The position numbers and the translations under genes were made by a program. From contig CAYOGN010000237.1 in NCBI GenBank assembly GCA_964403545.1, positions 1 through 33,318 of the forward strand: a stretch of 33,318 nucleotides of DNA. Reading direction: 5' to 3'. Origin of the DNA: VYFG01 sp964403545 (GTDB lineage Bacteria > Pseudomonadota > Gammaproteobacteria > Arenicellales > Poriferihabitantaceae). Each line of letters starts with the position of its first letter. The first letter of the stretch is position 1. The notes below the pieces were generated by a model, which was not told the DNA's origin, searched no databases, and worked only from the letters and a program-made list of their open reading frames with translations. Below, one piece after another: positions 8,706-16,416 of this stretch.

Positions 8706-9728
8706 ATGACTACGGTCGCGTATATGCCACCATCGGCGGAAAAATATTTGAGCGCAATTATGAAAGGCATATTCAGTGTATCCAGTCGCAACACCCAGGG
8801 TATTCTTTGCCTGATGGGGGCGCTGGTATTTTTGACACTCAGTGATTCAATTATCAAATGGCTCAGTCCGCGATATGCGTTACACGAGATCATGCTGATT
8901 CGTGCCATTTTTGCGATCATTTTGGTGCTCCTGTTTGTTTATTTGGAAGGTGGTATGGCCACTTTGAATACACGTCGACCTGGTTTGCACTTGCTGCGAG
9001 GAGCATTGCTGGTAGTTGCCAACATGTTTTTCTTTCTCGGGCTGGCCACCATGTCTTTAGCACAAACAGTGGCACTGTTTTTTACCGCACCCCTGTTTAT
9101 TTGTTTGCTGGCACAACCGGTTCTGGGTGAGAAGGTAGGTGTGCAGAGGTGGCTGGCAATATTTGTCGGGCTGTGTGGTGTGCTGGTCATCCTTAGACCC
9201 GGTGCAGAAGTATTTGATTTGGCAAGTTTGCTGCCCATCATGGCGGCGTTGACATACGCCATAATGCAGATGGCAACCCGGAAGCTCGGGATGCAGGATA
9301 CTGCGGCAACGCTCACGTTTTACATTCAGATTGCATTTATTGTTATTAGTCTTGTGATGGGACTGATCACAGGAGACGGGCATTTTAATACCAGTGATAA
9401 TCCAACCTTTGAATTTTTGCTGCGTGAATGGATCTGGCCTGACAGGAATGATCTCCAACTACTTGGATTGTGCGGACTAATAGTTGCCTGTGGAGGCTAT
9501 CTTCTGTCCCAGGCCTATCGGATCGGGCAAGCATCAGTGGTAGCGCCATTCGAGTATACCTCGCTACCTTTTGCCATGCTGATGGGGTTTCTTGTATGGG
9601 GAGACTGGCCAGATGCGGCATCCCTCGCAGGGACTGCAATGATTATCGCAAGTGGGTTGTCGATTGTGTATTTTGAGAGACGCCAGACAGCAAAAAAGTC
9701 AATGAAAAATATGCATAAGGAGTATTGA
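8706..9728 (+). CDS. DMT superfamily transporter (two EamA domains)
   Basis: Inner-membrane drug/metabolite transporter with ten predicted helices in two EamA repeats. The first repeat begins at GILCLMGALVFLTLSDSIIKWL and the second at LLPIMAALTYAIMQMATRK. An extended loop of about 30 residues (TGDGHFNTSDNPTFEFLLREWIW, in two parts) lies in the second half. Relatives export or import amino acids or metabolites; the substrate here is unknown. Several starts are possible: TTG 8673, ATG 8706 and ATG 8760. The last leaves the usual roughly 14 residues before the first helix, so the true protein may be about 322 residues. It stands opposite the aminotransferase operon and may carry its substrate. 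Confidence 0.86.
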   Translation: MTTVAYMPPSAEKYLSAIMKGIFSVSSRNTQGILCLMGALVFLTLSDSIIKWLSPRYALHEIMLIRAIFAIILVLLFVYLEGGMATLNTRRPGLHLLRGALLVVANMFFFLGLATMSLAQTVALFFTAPLFICLLAQPVLGEKVGVQRWLAIFVGLCGVLVILRPGAEVFDLASLLPIMAALTYAIMQMATRKLGMQDTAATLTFYIQIAFIVISLVMGLITGDGHFNTSDNPTFEFLLREWIWPDRNDLQLLGLCGLIVACGGYLLSQAYRIGQASVVAPFEYTSLPFAMLMGFLVWGDWPDAASLAGTAMIIASGLSIVYFERRQTAKKSMKNMHKEY

Positions 9729-9740
9729 ACCCATCAATCA

Positions 9741-9761
9741 TAGTATGTTGGACCACTAGCA
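9741..9761. repeat. Second copy of the 21-bp repeat found at 5624-5644
   Basis: Matches 5624-5644 at 20 of 21 bases; the shared core is TGTTGGACCACTAGCA. The only change (A for G at the fifth base) shortens the left arm of the dyad. It fills the 27-base gap between the DMT transporter stop and the convergent DUF3617 gene, and its right end includes the DUF3617 stop codon. At this convergent site it cannot be a promoter operator. Confidence 0.6.
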
Positions 9762-10172
9762 ATCCCCAATTCGTTTGGCGGCCCAGGTGCCAGTGGAATT
9801 CAATGTTTGTCCACTAAATGAAATTTCCATTTCCATGACGCCCTGTGCATTGTCACCATCAGATTTGTATTTGCCGTGCATGTTCATTTGGCCGCCTTCC
9901 ATATTGCATGATATGTCGAAGGTAAGGGTATCCCCCTCTAATAAACTTTCAAGGACTTCACATCCATCCCCCTGTTTCATCATCGATGCCGGATCAAAAA
10001 AATCGTCTGTTTCACATTCGACGTTGGATTGGGATTCTTGTTGTCCGGTCATCGGGTTAAAGTTGGTCGTTGTTGATTCCCACAGACCAGGGTTAATGGG
10101 GAGTCGGTCCGCGGTTACTGTAGAAGTGAAAATCAGCGAGGCCAATGTGAAAGCAAGAACAGATAGTTTCAT
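9756..10172 (-). CDS. DUF3617 family secreted protein
   Basis: A 138-residue exported protein of the DUF3617 family, whose function is unknown. A cleavable signal peptide is clear: MKLS, a hydrophobic run (VLAFTLASLIFTSTV), then TA-D at about residue 22. The mature start INPGLWESTT matches the family opening PGxWE. Four cysteines (in VECETDDF, GDGCEVL, FDISCNM and the last residue, GDC) suggest two disulfides, fitting a periplasmic location. The family is frequent in marine and soil proteobacteria as single-gene units. It is convergent with the DMT transporter. Confidence 0.85.
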   Translation of the reverse strand: MKLSVLAFTLASLIFTSTVTADRLPINPGLWESTTTNFNPMTGQQESQSNVECETDDFFDPASMMKQGDGCEVLESLLEGDTLTFDISCNMEGGQMNMHGKYKSDGDNAQGVMEMEISFSGQTLNSTGTWAAKRIGDC

Positions 10173-10405
10173 TTTTTTTGAAAAAAGGTAATGGATTAAA
10201 CATTGCGAGGAACATAATTATAGCCAACCCTGTGGATTAAAACCAATGCTGCAAACCATTTTGTTGTGCTGGACTTTCGAGAAATCCGGCGTTGCAATAT
10301 TTCTGAGCCAATTATCGAATAATTAGTACTTTGCCAGGTTTCGGCAGTACGGTACTATCAACCGGCCATAATGATTCCAGCAACAGAGGGTAACTATTTC
10401 GAAAT

Positions 10406-11176
10406 ATGATCCTGATCGAACATCTGCCATATAAATTAGATGATGGAGTAGCAAAACGAGCGAAAATTGGTCTGATCGTTTTAGCAACAGACTACACCAT
10501 CGAGTATGAATGGAGAAAAATTTTTGGCTGTCTTCATGGAGTGGCTTTGTATCAGAGCAGAATATTTAATGAAGACGTGATTTCTCCAGAATCGCTCAGG
10601 GCAATGGAGTCAGGAATCACTTCTTCCACAGAATTGTTGACACCGGGATCGCCGTTGGATGTGGTGGCCTATGGTTGCACTTCGGCTTCAATGGCAATCG
10701 GTGAAGAAACAGTGTTCAAACATATACGGGCAGCCAAACCGGGCGTCCGATGCACTACGCCGATAACAGGCGCATTTAGCGCATTCAATGCCTTTAACGC
10801 AAAACGCATTGGTGTACTGACGCCATATCCTGCAGCAGTCAACAAAATTGTTGCAAAATATATTATTGCTCAGGGGTTTGACGTCCCTGTTTTTGGCTCT
10901 TTTAACGAGGATCGGGACAGTAACGTATGCCGGATAACACCGGAATCCATTGAGCATGGCGTACGGGAAATCATCAAACATGCATCGGTAGATGCTGTTT
11001 TTGTTTCCTGCACATCAGTTAGGCTTGTCGATGTGTGCAAAGATCTGGAGTCGAGCCTGGGCATTCCACTAACGTCATCCAATCACGCGATGGCATGGCA
11101 TGGGATGCGTCTGGCGGGAATTGAAGATCGACTCCCACAATTCGGCTCATTATTTGAGCTGCCATTACCCGGTTGA
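10406..11176 (+). CDS. Asp/Glu racemase superfamily protein (maleate isomerase / arylmalonate decarboxylase / EutA-like)
   Basis: A 256-residue two-domain enzyme with the pair of catalytic cysteines of the family: Cys91 in AYGCTSASMAIGE and Cys202 in VFVSCTSVRLVD. The segment KRIGVLTPY (134-141) is the second-domain opening. This pattern is typical of maleate cis-trans isomerase, arylmalonate decarboxylase and the ectoine-cluster protein EutA, which isomerise or decarboxylate dicarboxylates through cysteine acid-base chemistry; hydantoin racemases are more distant relatives. ATG 10406 follows AGGGTAA at 10386-10392, a fair ribosome site 13 bases upstream. It is convergent with the nitrilase-family gene. 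Substrate unknown. Confidence 0.8.
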   Translation: MILIEHLPYKLDDGVAKRAKIGLIVLATDYTIEYEWRKIFGCLHGVALYQSRIFNEDVISPESLRAMESGITSSTELLTPGSPLDVVAYGCTSASMAIGEETVFKHIRAAKPGVRCTTPITGAFSAFNAFNAKRIGVLTPYPAAVNKIVAKYIIAQGFDVPVFGSFNEDRDSNVCRITPESIEHGVREIIKHASVDAVFVSCTSVRLVDVCKDLESSLGIPLTSSNHAMAWHGMRLAGIEDRLPQFGSLFELPLPG

Positions 11177-11219
11177 ACCAATCCGTATTCCGAAGAAATT
11201 TCGTTACGTGAATTTGACT

Positions 11220-11996
11220 TTATCCAACGATCTTGTCCCGTAATTCTATTACTTTTTTCAGGAATGGAAGACGTGCCTGGGCTGCGTTCACTTTCTTCAT
11301 TTCCAATTCTGCAGCAATCAATGTTTCAGTAGCACCAGCCCGGGCAGATTCAGACCCATCAGGTGCAATGATACAACTACCACCAAAATAGCTTGATTCA
11401 TTCTCGCTACCAGCGTGATTGGCATACAGAACCCAGACTCCATTTTCGAAAGCGCGGGTTGGTACCAACTTATGGGAGACGAATCCCCAATCTTCGTAGA
11501 GAGCAGTTGGAACCAGCACAACCTGGGCTCCGGCTTCTGCCACTGCGCGTACCGACTCTGGAAACTCGACATCAAAGCAAATCAAGAGAGCACATTTGAC
11601 CCCATTCAGTTCAAACAGCGATAACGTATTTCCCGTCTGAAAATATTCCGATTCGAATCCCGGAGGTAACAATAATTTACGATGGTTGGCGATGACCTGG
11701 CCACGGGCATTCACACAGGCAGCAGAGTTGTAGCGAATCCCGTCATCGAGTTCTGGGTAACCGTAAACAATCGCGCAGCCATGTGTTTTTGCCAGTGCTG
11801 CGATCCGGGTCCCGAACGCGCCCGTGCAGGGCTGGGCAAGGGAAATTACTGTATCTCCAACGTCGTAGCCAGAGATAAATAATTCCGGACATACTATCAA
11901 ATCCAGTTGGCGATCCTTGAGAGCATGGTCCAGTTTCTCCCGCCGCTCATCAACCGTGAGGTCGCCGCCAGCGCATTGAAAAATTCCTGCCAGCAT
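11220..11996 (-). CDS. Carbon-nitrogen hydrolase (nitrilase family amidase)
   Basis: A 258-residue nitrilase-superfamily hydrolase that cleaves an amide or N-carbamoyl bond. The complete catalytic triad is visible: Glu38 (IVCPELFISGYDVGD), Lys107 (NHRKLLLPPGFE) and Cys140 (LLICFDVEFPESVR). The C-F-D-x-E-F-P-E block resembles stereoselective amidases and N-carbamoyl amidases more than true nitrilases. Its ATG follows the stop of the creatinase-like gene after only four bases, so it is translationally coupled to it. The pair most likely acts on successive intermediates, with the amide released by the first enzyme as a candidate substrate for the second. Confidence 0.9.
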   Translation of the reverse strand: MLAGIFQCAGGDLTVDERREKLDHALKDRQLDLIVCPELFISGYDVGDTVISLAQPCTGAFGTRIAALAKTHGCAIVYGYPELDDGIRYNSAACVNARGQVIANHRKLLLPPGFESEYFQTGNTLSLFELNGVKCALLICFDVEFPESVRAVAEAGAQVVLVPTALYEDWGFVSHKLVPTRAFENGVWVLYANHAGSENESSYFGGSCIIAPDGSESARAGATETLIAAELEMKKVNAAQARLPFLKKVIELRDKIVG

Positions 11997-12000
11997 TGGA

Positions 12001-13158
12001 CTACCGATCTACGACAGTTATTTCACGAGGGTAATTGGTCAGGTAATCAAATCCGTTTTCGGTCACTACAACGGAATCACCAATTCGTCCCCCCAGTTTC
12101 CCATCGACGGAAATTCCACCGTCTACAGCAAACGTCATACCAGCCTTGAGGATGGTGGTATCGCCTGCTTTCAGTTCCGGTGACTCAAGATACGCCATGC
12201 CAATGGATCGACCGGTTCGGTAACCCGTTGCATAGCCACGTTGCTGGTATATCTCATCTGCAGCAGCGGCGATGGACTCCGCTGTGACACCGGCGCGGAT
12301 CGCAGCCAGAGCGGCCTGCTGGGCATCAATCGCAGCCTGTTGTACCTCCACGGCCTGGTCAGAAATTTCCCTGATAAAGAACATTCTGTCGAAGCCAAGT
12401 TTGTACTGCTTGAACTGCGCCATATTGCAGAAACAGAAATAGACCGGATCGCCTTTTTCGAAGGGTTTTACGCTAGCCCGGCGGTGTACCATCGAGGTGT
12501 CTCGGCCCGATTGCATTACCTGCAGGTTATGAATCATTGGCGATATAAATGCTTCCCACCCTTTTGCGGTGAGGAATCCCGCTGCCTTGCGGGTGCCAGC
12601 GTCAATTACTGCCAAAGCAGCCTCATATTCAGCAACCCCTTCTGCGAGGGAACCCTCGGCGGCCTGCATCATTGCAGCAGCGACTTCGCCTGCCTGTCGC
12701 ATTACCTCGATCTCCTCAGCCGATTTGACCATTCTCATTTGGCCAAGAATGGGGGATATATCGGTGAGTTGGCACCCCGGCATCTGGTCATCAAACCAGT
12801 TACGGACGATGGGTGGGATGGTACTGGCTTCAACACCAATTTGCGATTGATTTTGACCCAGGGCCCGGGCCAATACGTTTTCCCAGCCATTGGACCCTGC
12901 GTCTTCCCATGTCAGTATGTTTTCAACCCAGGTCATATTTGCCACCATCTCACTTTCCATAAGCGGTGTCACAACCACAACAGGCTCGTGGGGCCGCACA
13001 ATGAGAAAAGTGGGACGACCAAATTCAACCGAAAGATAGCCCCAGAATCCGGCCAGATAGGCGATAGAACTTTCGTCTGTTATCAGTGCAACCTCAATTC
13101 CGGCATCGAGCAACCGCTGCTGGAATTCAATGGTTCGTTGCCGGGCTTGTTTCAGCAT
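12001..13158 (-). CDS. M24-fold, creatinase-like hydrolase lacking the metal ligands
   Basis: A 385-residue pita-bread protein. The N-terminal domain (residues 1-145) and catalytic domain are those of creatinase/ectoine hydrolase/Xaa-Pro peptidase. The block MQSGRDTSMVHRRASVKPFEKGD (213-236) and the following FCFCNM match the creatinase stretch with its catalytic His, here His225. The five metal ligands of M24 peptidases are not kept: the first Asp is Cys242, the His of TGHxIG is Arg317 (YRTGRSIG), the first Glu is Asp346 (FAVDGGI) and the second is Gly360 (RIGDSVVV). Creatinase itself needs no metal, so a C-N hydrolase acting without metal is the best reading. It is first in an operon with the nitrilase gene. 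Creatine is not established as substrate. Confidence 0.78.
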   Translation of the reverse strand: MLKQARQRTIEFQQRLLDAGIEVALITDESSIAYLAGFWGYLSVEFGRPTFLIVRPHEPVVVVTPLMESEMVANMTWVENILTWEDAGSNGWENVLARALGQNQSQIGVEASTIPPIVRNWFDDQMPGCQLTDISPILGQMRMVKSAEEIEVMRQAGEVAAAMMQAAEGSLAEGVAEYEAALAVIDAGTRKAAGFLTAKGWEAFISPMIHNLQVMQSGRDTSMVHRRASVKPFEKGDPVYFCFCNMAQFKQYKLGFDRMFFIREISDQAVEVQQAAIDAQQAALAAIRAGVTAESIAAAADEIYQQRGYATGYRTGRSIGMAYLESPELKAGDTTILKAGMTFAVDGGISVDGKLGGRIGDSVVVTENGFDYLTNYPREITVVDR

Positions 13159-13527
13159 TGAAAATCGTACAGGAAAGATGAAATGGATATATACCTCAAA
13201 TATGCAGCTCAGGCAATTTTGTTGAGTAATGGCGATAATTCGCTATTGAATTGCCAGAAATTCTTTAAGTTACAATAGATCAGAATCATGAGTTCAACAA
13301 TAAATATTCGTCAGCTCAGAACCCTCGTGATGACGGTTGATTTGGTCGGCGACCTTTTGATGTTGTGGGGAAAATGGAGAGGGGATGATTTTAGTCAAAT
13401 TATTAAAAGGTGATGTTGCATCATTATCGATATCTTAGAAAAATTAAACTTATAATACAAAAGGCGACTTTGGAAATTAATCGCAGGTCGCCACTGCGTT
13501 TTGGAGAACACACAAGGGAAATACCGA
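13159..13527. other. Divergent intergenic region between the creatinase-like and acyl-CoA dehydrogenase operons
   Basis: This 369-base AT-rich spacer separates two divergent operons and must hold both promoters. A -10-like TATAAT is at 13451-13456 for the rightward operon, but no good -35 lies at normal spacing. It is followed by an inverted repeat GGCGAC (13463-13468) / GTCGCC (13487-13492). The AAGGGA ribosome site at 13514-13519 precedes the acyl-CoA dehydrogenase ATG. A 41-codon ORF lies inside (separate entry). Confidence 0.45.
13288..13413 (+). CDS. 41-codon ORF, possible LysR regulator stump
   Basis: The frame starts ATG at 13288 and reads MSSTINIRQLRTLVMTVDL before continuing into VGDLLMLWGKWRGDDF and a stop at 13413. 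The opening residues look like the first helix of a LysR-type regulator (xxIRQLRxxVxVVDLGS), but the helix-turn-helix that should follow is absent. It lies between divergent operons, where a LysR gene would be expected. It could be a truncated regulator, a short real peptide or chance; the evidence is one short sequence resemblance. Confidence 0.25.
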   Translation: MSSTINIRQLRTLVMTVDLVGDLLMLWGKWRGDDFSQIIKR

Positions 13528-14775
13528 ATGAACTATAGCGATCAAATGAAGACAGAATTTATCCAAACCGATCACGCCGGGCCAGGCTTTCAACTGAGCC
13601 CGGATCAACTGGAACTGAAATCCCGTGCGGCTGAGTTTGCGCGCAAGATCGTCGCGCCACGGGCTGCCAAAACCGATCAGACCGAAGAATATCCGTGGGA
13701 CTCGGTTAAAGATTTGACCAATGCCGGATTTATGGGTATGACTGTGCCCAATGCATACGGCGGCCCCGCGAGATCGTATTTTGATGCCGCTCTGGTGGTC
13801 GAAGAAATTGCCAAAAAATGCGGTGTATCCGCCCGCATTGTGGTGGAAGGTAATATGGGTGCCATTGGTGCCATTATGGCTTATGGATCACCGGAACAAT
13901 GTAAGGTAGCGGCGGAACATGTGCTTGCAGGGGATAAGCCGGCAATCTGCATAACCGAGCCCGATGCGGGTAGTGCAGCAACAGAAATGACCACAACTGC
14001 GGTTAAAGATGGCGATCAATTTGTGCTGAATGGCACCAAGCACTGGATCACCGGGGGCGGGGTTTCGAAGTTACACCTGATCTTTGCACGCCTTATTGAG
14101 AATGACCAGGAGCGGGGAATTGCCGGGTTTATTGCTTTCAGGGGAGAGCCTGGTCTGGAGATCGGAACACGGGAGCCGGCAATGGGACTTCGTGGTATTC
14201 CTGAAACCGAGGTGCATTTTCGTGAACTGCGACTATCGGCTGATCGCATCATCGTTCCCCCGGAAGGCGTCGAGCGTGGCTTTGCCGGGCTGATGAATGC
14301 CTATAACTCCCAACGTGTGGGTGCCGGAACGGTGGCACTTGGCATTGCACAGGGAGCCTATGAGATTGCTATTGAGTACGCCAAAGAGCGAGAACAATTC
14401 GGTCGCCCCATTGCCGAGTTCCAGGGTATTCAATGGATGCTTGCGGATATGGCGATTCAACTGGATGCCGCTCGACTGATGATCTGGCGTGCAGCGACCA
14501 GTGCCGATACCACTGAATCCGGTTTCCCGGAGCCACTTTTAGCCGCTCAGGCGAAAATTTTCGCATCGGATACGGCCATTAAAGTAAGCAATGATGCACT
14601 CCAGATCCATGGCGCAATGGGTTATTCACGGAACCTTCCTCTTGAGCGCATGGTGCGTGATGCGAGGATGTTTACGATCGGAGGAGGGACCGGTCAGATG
14701 CTTCGTAATCTGGTTGCGGGCAGAATTCTCAATATGAAAACGCCGCAAACCCGGGCCGGATATGTACCAAAGTAA
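13528..14775 (+). CDS. Acyl-CoA dehydrogenase
   Basis: FAD-dependent enzyme that makes a 2,3-enoyl-CoA, passing electrons to ETF. Starting at ATG 13528 (ribosome site AAGGGA, nine bases upstream), it has 415 residues. The three-domain fold is recognisable: N-terminal helices, the FAD/substrate block CITEPDAGSAATEM with GTKHWITGGG, and the C-terminal helical domain with REQFGRPIAEFQGIQWMLADM and IHGAMGYSRNLPLERMVRDARM. The usual C-terminal YEGT, which carries the catalytic base in short- and medium-chain enzymes, reads TIGGGTGQM, so the base must come from elsewhere, as in several other acyl-CoA dehydrogenase subfamilies. It is followed after 36 bases by the ThDP-enzyme gene, and the two probably form one operon. 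Confidence 0.92.
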   Translation: MNYSDQMKTEFIQTDHAGPGFQLSPDQLELKSRAAEFARKIVAPRAAKTDQTEEYPWDSVKDLTNAGFMGMTVPNAYGGPARSYFDAALVVEEIAKKCGVSARIVVEGNMGAIGAIMAYGSPEQCKVAAEHVLAGDKPAICITEPDAGSAATEMTTTAVKDGDQFVLNGTKHWITGGGVSKLHLIFARLIENDQERGIAGFIAFRGEPGLEIGTREPAMGLRGIPETEVHFRELRLSADRIIVPPEGVERGFAGLMNAYNSQRVGAGTVALGIAQGAYEIAIEYAKEREQFGRPIAEFQGIQWMLADMAIQLDAARLMIWRAATSADTTESGFPEPLLAAQAKIFASDTAIKVSNDALQIHGAMGYSRNLPLERMVRDARMFTIGGGTGQMLRNLVAGRILNMKTPQTRAGYVPK

Positions 14776-14811
14776 ATCCTGCTGTTTATCGGCTACCAGG
14801 TGTCATCAGCC

Positions 14812-16416
14812 ATGAAGAATTCCGCCCAGGTAATCGCTGAAGGTTTATACGCAGCTGGAAGCCGATATGCTTTCGGCATTCCCGGTGGGGAGGTGCTGGT
14901 ATTGATGGAGGCGATGCGTGAAGCAGGCATTCAGATTCAGCTGGCAAGACATGAAAACTGCGCCGGGTTTATGGCCGAGGGCATGTGGCATGGAACGGGT
15001 GCTCCGGCAATTTTATTTGCCACCATTGGGCCAGGCATTGCCAATGCGGTCAATGTCATCGCAAATGCATGGCAGGACAGGGTGCCGATGATCGTATTGA
15101 CCGGTTGCGTATCTGGTATCGATGCCCATACTTACACCCACCAGGTGTTTGATCATGTCGCACTACTGGATTCGGTAACCAAAGCTGCGTTTCGTGTTGA
15201 GTCGGGTGCGGCGGCTATTGTTATCGATAAAGCCCTGTCAATAGCAACCACCGGACGGCCAGGACCGGTATTGCTGGACGTTCCAATGGATGTTCAGACG
15301 AGCGTCGAGGACAGGTGGGTTGCATCGAAGAGCATTAAACAAAGCGCAATGGTACCTGCGGATGCTTCGGTGAGTCTCGCCGTCACGTGGCTGGAACAGT
15401 CCGTAAATCCACTGATCATTGCCGGCGTTGATGCAGTGAATCAGAATGTGAGTGTAGCCCTTGACATCGTATGCCATCAATTGGGAGCGCCGTTGGTGAC
15501 GACGTATAAGGCAAAAGGCCTGGTTGCTGAGGATGATCCCCTGGTGATTGGTGGAGCAGGGCTGTCGCCACTTTGCGATGAGCAAATACTTCCATTGGTA
15601 AAACAGTCGGACTGTGTCATCCTGGCTGGCTACGATCCCATTGAGATGCGAACCGGCTGGCGTAATCCGTTCGAGCCGGAACAACATATCATCGAAATTT
15701 CTGTAGAACCCAATACCCATTATATGCATCAGGCCGCGATCAATTTCACTGGTGATATTGTGGCAACCCTGAGCAAATTAAGCGACGGGATTAAAAAAAG
15801 TAATAGCTGGAAATCGAATCAGCCAAAAATAGTAAAGGACAAACTACGACAAATCATGCGTGTCAGTGAACAATGGGGTCCGGCGGCTATCGTCGACGAA
15901 GCGAGAAAAGCCTGTCCCCGAAACGCTGTTGCAACCGTAGACAGTGGTGCTCATCGAATCGTACTTAGTCAAATTTGGGAGTGCTACCAACCTCGTGGAC
16001 TATTGCAGAGTAACGGGCTTTGCACCATGGGATGCGCCGTACCGCTCGCCATCGGCAGAAAACTGGCTGAACCCGACAGGCCGGTAATAGCATTTGTCGG
16101 TGATGCAGGTCTCGAAATGTTTCTCGGGGAGCTGGCCACCGCACGGGATTTGGCGCTTGGAATTCCCGTTATCGTTTTTGTCGATCATCAACTGGCTCTG
16201 ATCGAATTAAAACAGCGGGCATCCAGATTTCCGAGCCTGGGGATTGAATTTGGCGCAACGAATTTTGATAATGTCGCCCGTGCCATGGGGGGATTTGGCG
16301 TAACCGTACAAAATCGGGCTGAATTGAAGCAGGCTATTGAATCCGCCTTTGCACAAAACAGCTTTACTCTTGTGTCTGCCATGATTGGCAGTCACGCATA
16401 CGACAATCGAATTTAA
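14812..16416 (+). CDS. Thiamine diphosphate-dependent enzyme (acetolactate synthase-like)
   Basis: A 534-residue enzyme of the ThDP family that decarboxylates or ligates 2-oxo acids. All three domains are present. The N-terminal domain has the catalytic Glu48 in LARHENCAGFMAEG; the middle domain is at about 190-330; the C-terminal ThDP-binding domain is at about 350-534. The cofactor motif is unusual: GDA-G replaces GDG, and the distal Asn-Asn is replaced by Asp-His (FVDHQLALIE), so metal and diphosphate binding would use altered ligands. ATG 14812 is chosen over GTG 14800 because AGGTG lies just upstream. It follows the acyl-CoA dehydrogenase, and its stop overlaps the convergent M20 gene by four bases. 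The reaction is unknown; it is not a textbook acetolactate synthase. Confidence 0.85.
   Translation: MKNSAQVIAEGLYAAGSRYAFGIPGGEVLVLMEAMREAGIQIQLARHENCAGFMAEGMWHGTGAPAILFATIGPGIANAVNVIANAWQDRVPMIVLTGCVSGIDAHTYTHQVFDHVALLDSVTKAAFRVESGAAAIVIDKALSIATTGRPGPVLLDVPMDVQTSVEDRWVASKSIKQSAMVPADASVSLAVTWLEQSVNPLIIAGVDAVNQNVSVALDIVCHQLGAPLVTTYKAKGLVAEDDPLVIGGAGLSPLCDEQILPLVKQSDCVILAGYDPIEMRTGWRNPFEPEQHIIEISVEPNTHYMHQAAINFTGDIVATLSKLSDGIKKSNSWKSNQPKIVKDKLRQIMRVSEQWGPAAIVDEARKACPRNAVATVDSGAHRIVLSQIWECYQPRGLLQSNGLCTMGCAVPLAIGRKLAEPDRPVIAFVGDAGLEMFLGELATARDLALGIPVIVFVDHQLALIELKQRASRFPSLGIEFGATNFDNVARAMGGFGVTVQNRAELKQAIESAFAQNSFTLVSAMIGSHAYDNRI

Noticed and set aside
8381..13158. Ectoine degradation cluster (EutA, EutB and DoeA-like genes)
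   Set aside because: The racemase-like, dehydratase stump and M24 genes recall eut/doe clusters. But the M24 protein is closer to creatinase in its key blocks, the dehydratase resembles general serine dehydratase, and doeB and eutC are absent.
12241..13161. 306-codon frame antisense to the creatinase-like gene
   Set aside because: Long, but entirely opposite a gene with clear family blocks. Its composition is atypical and it lacks a recognisable fold.
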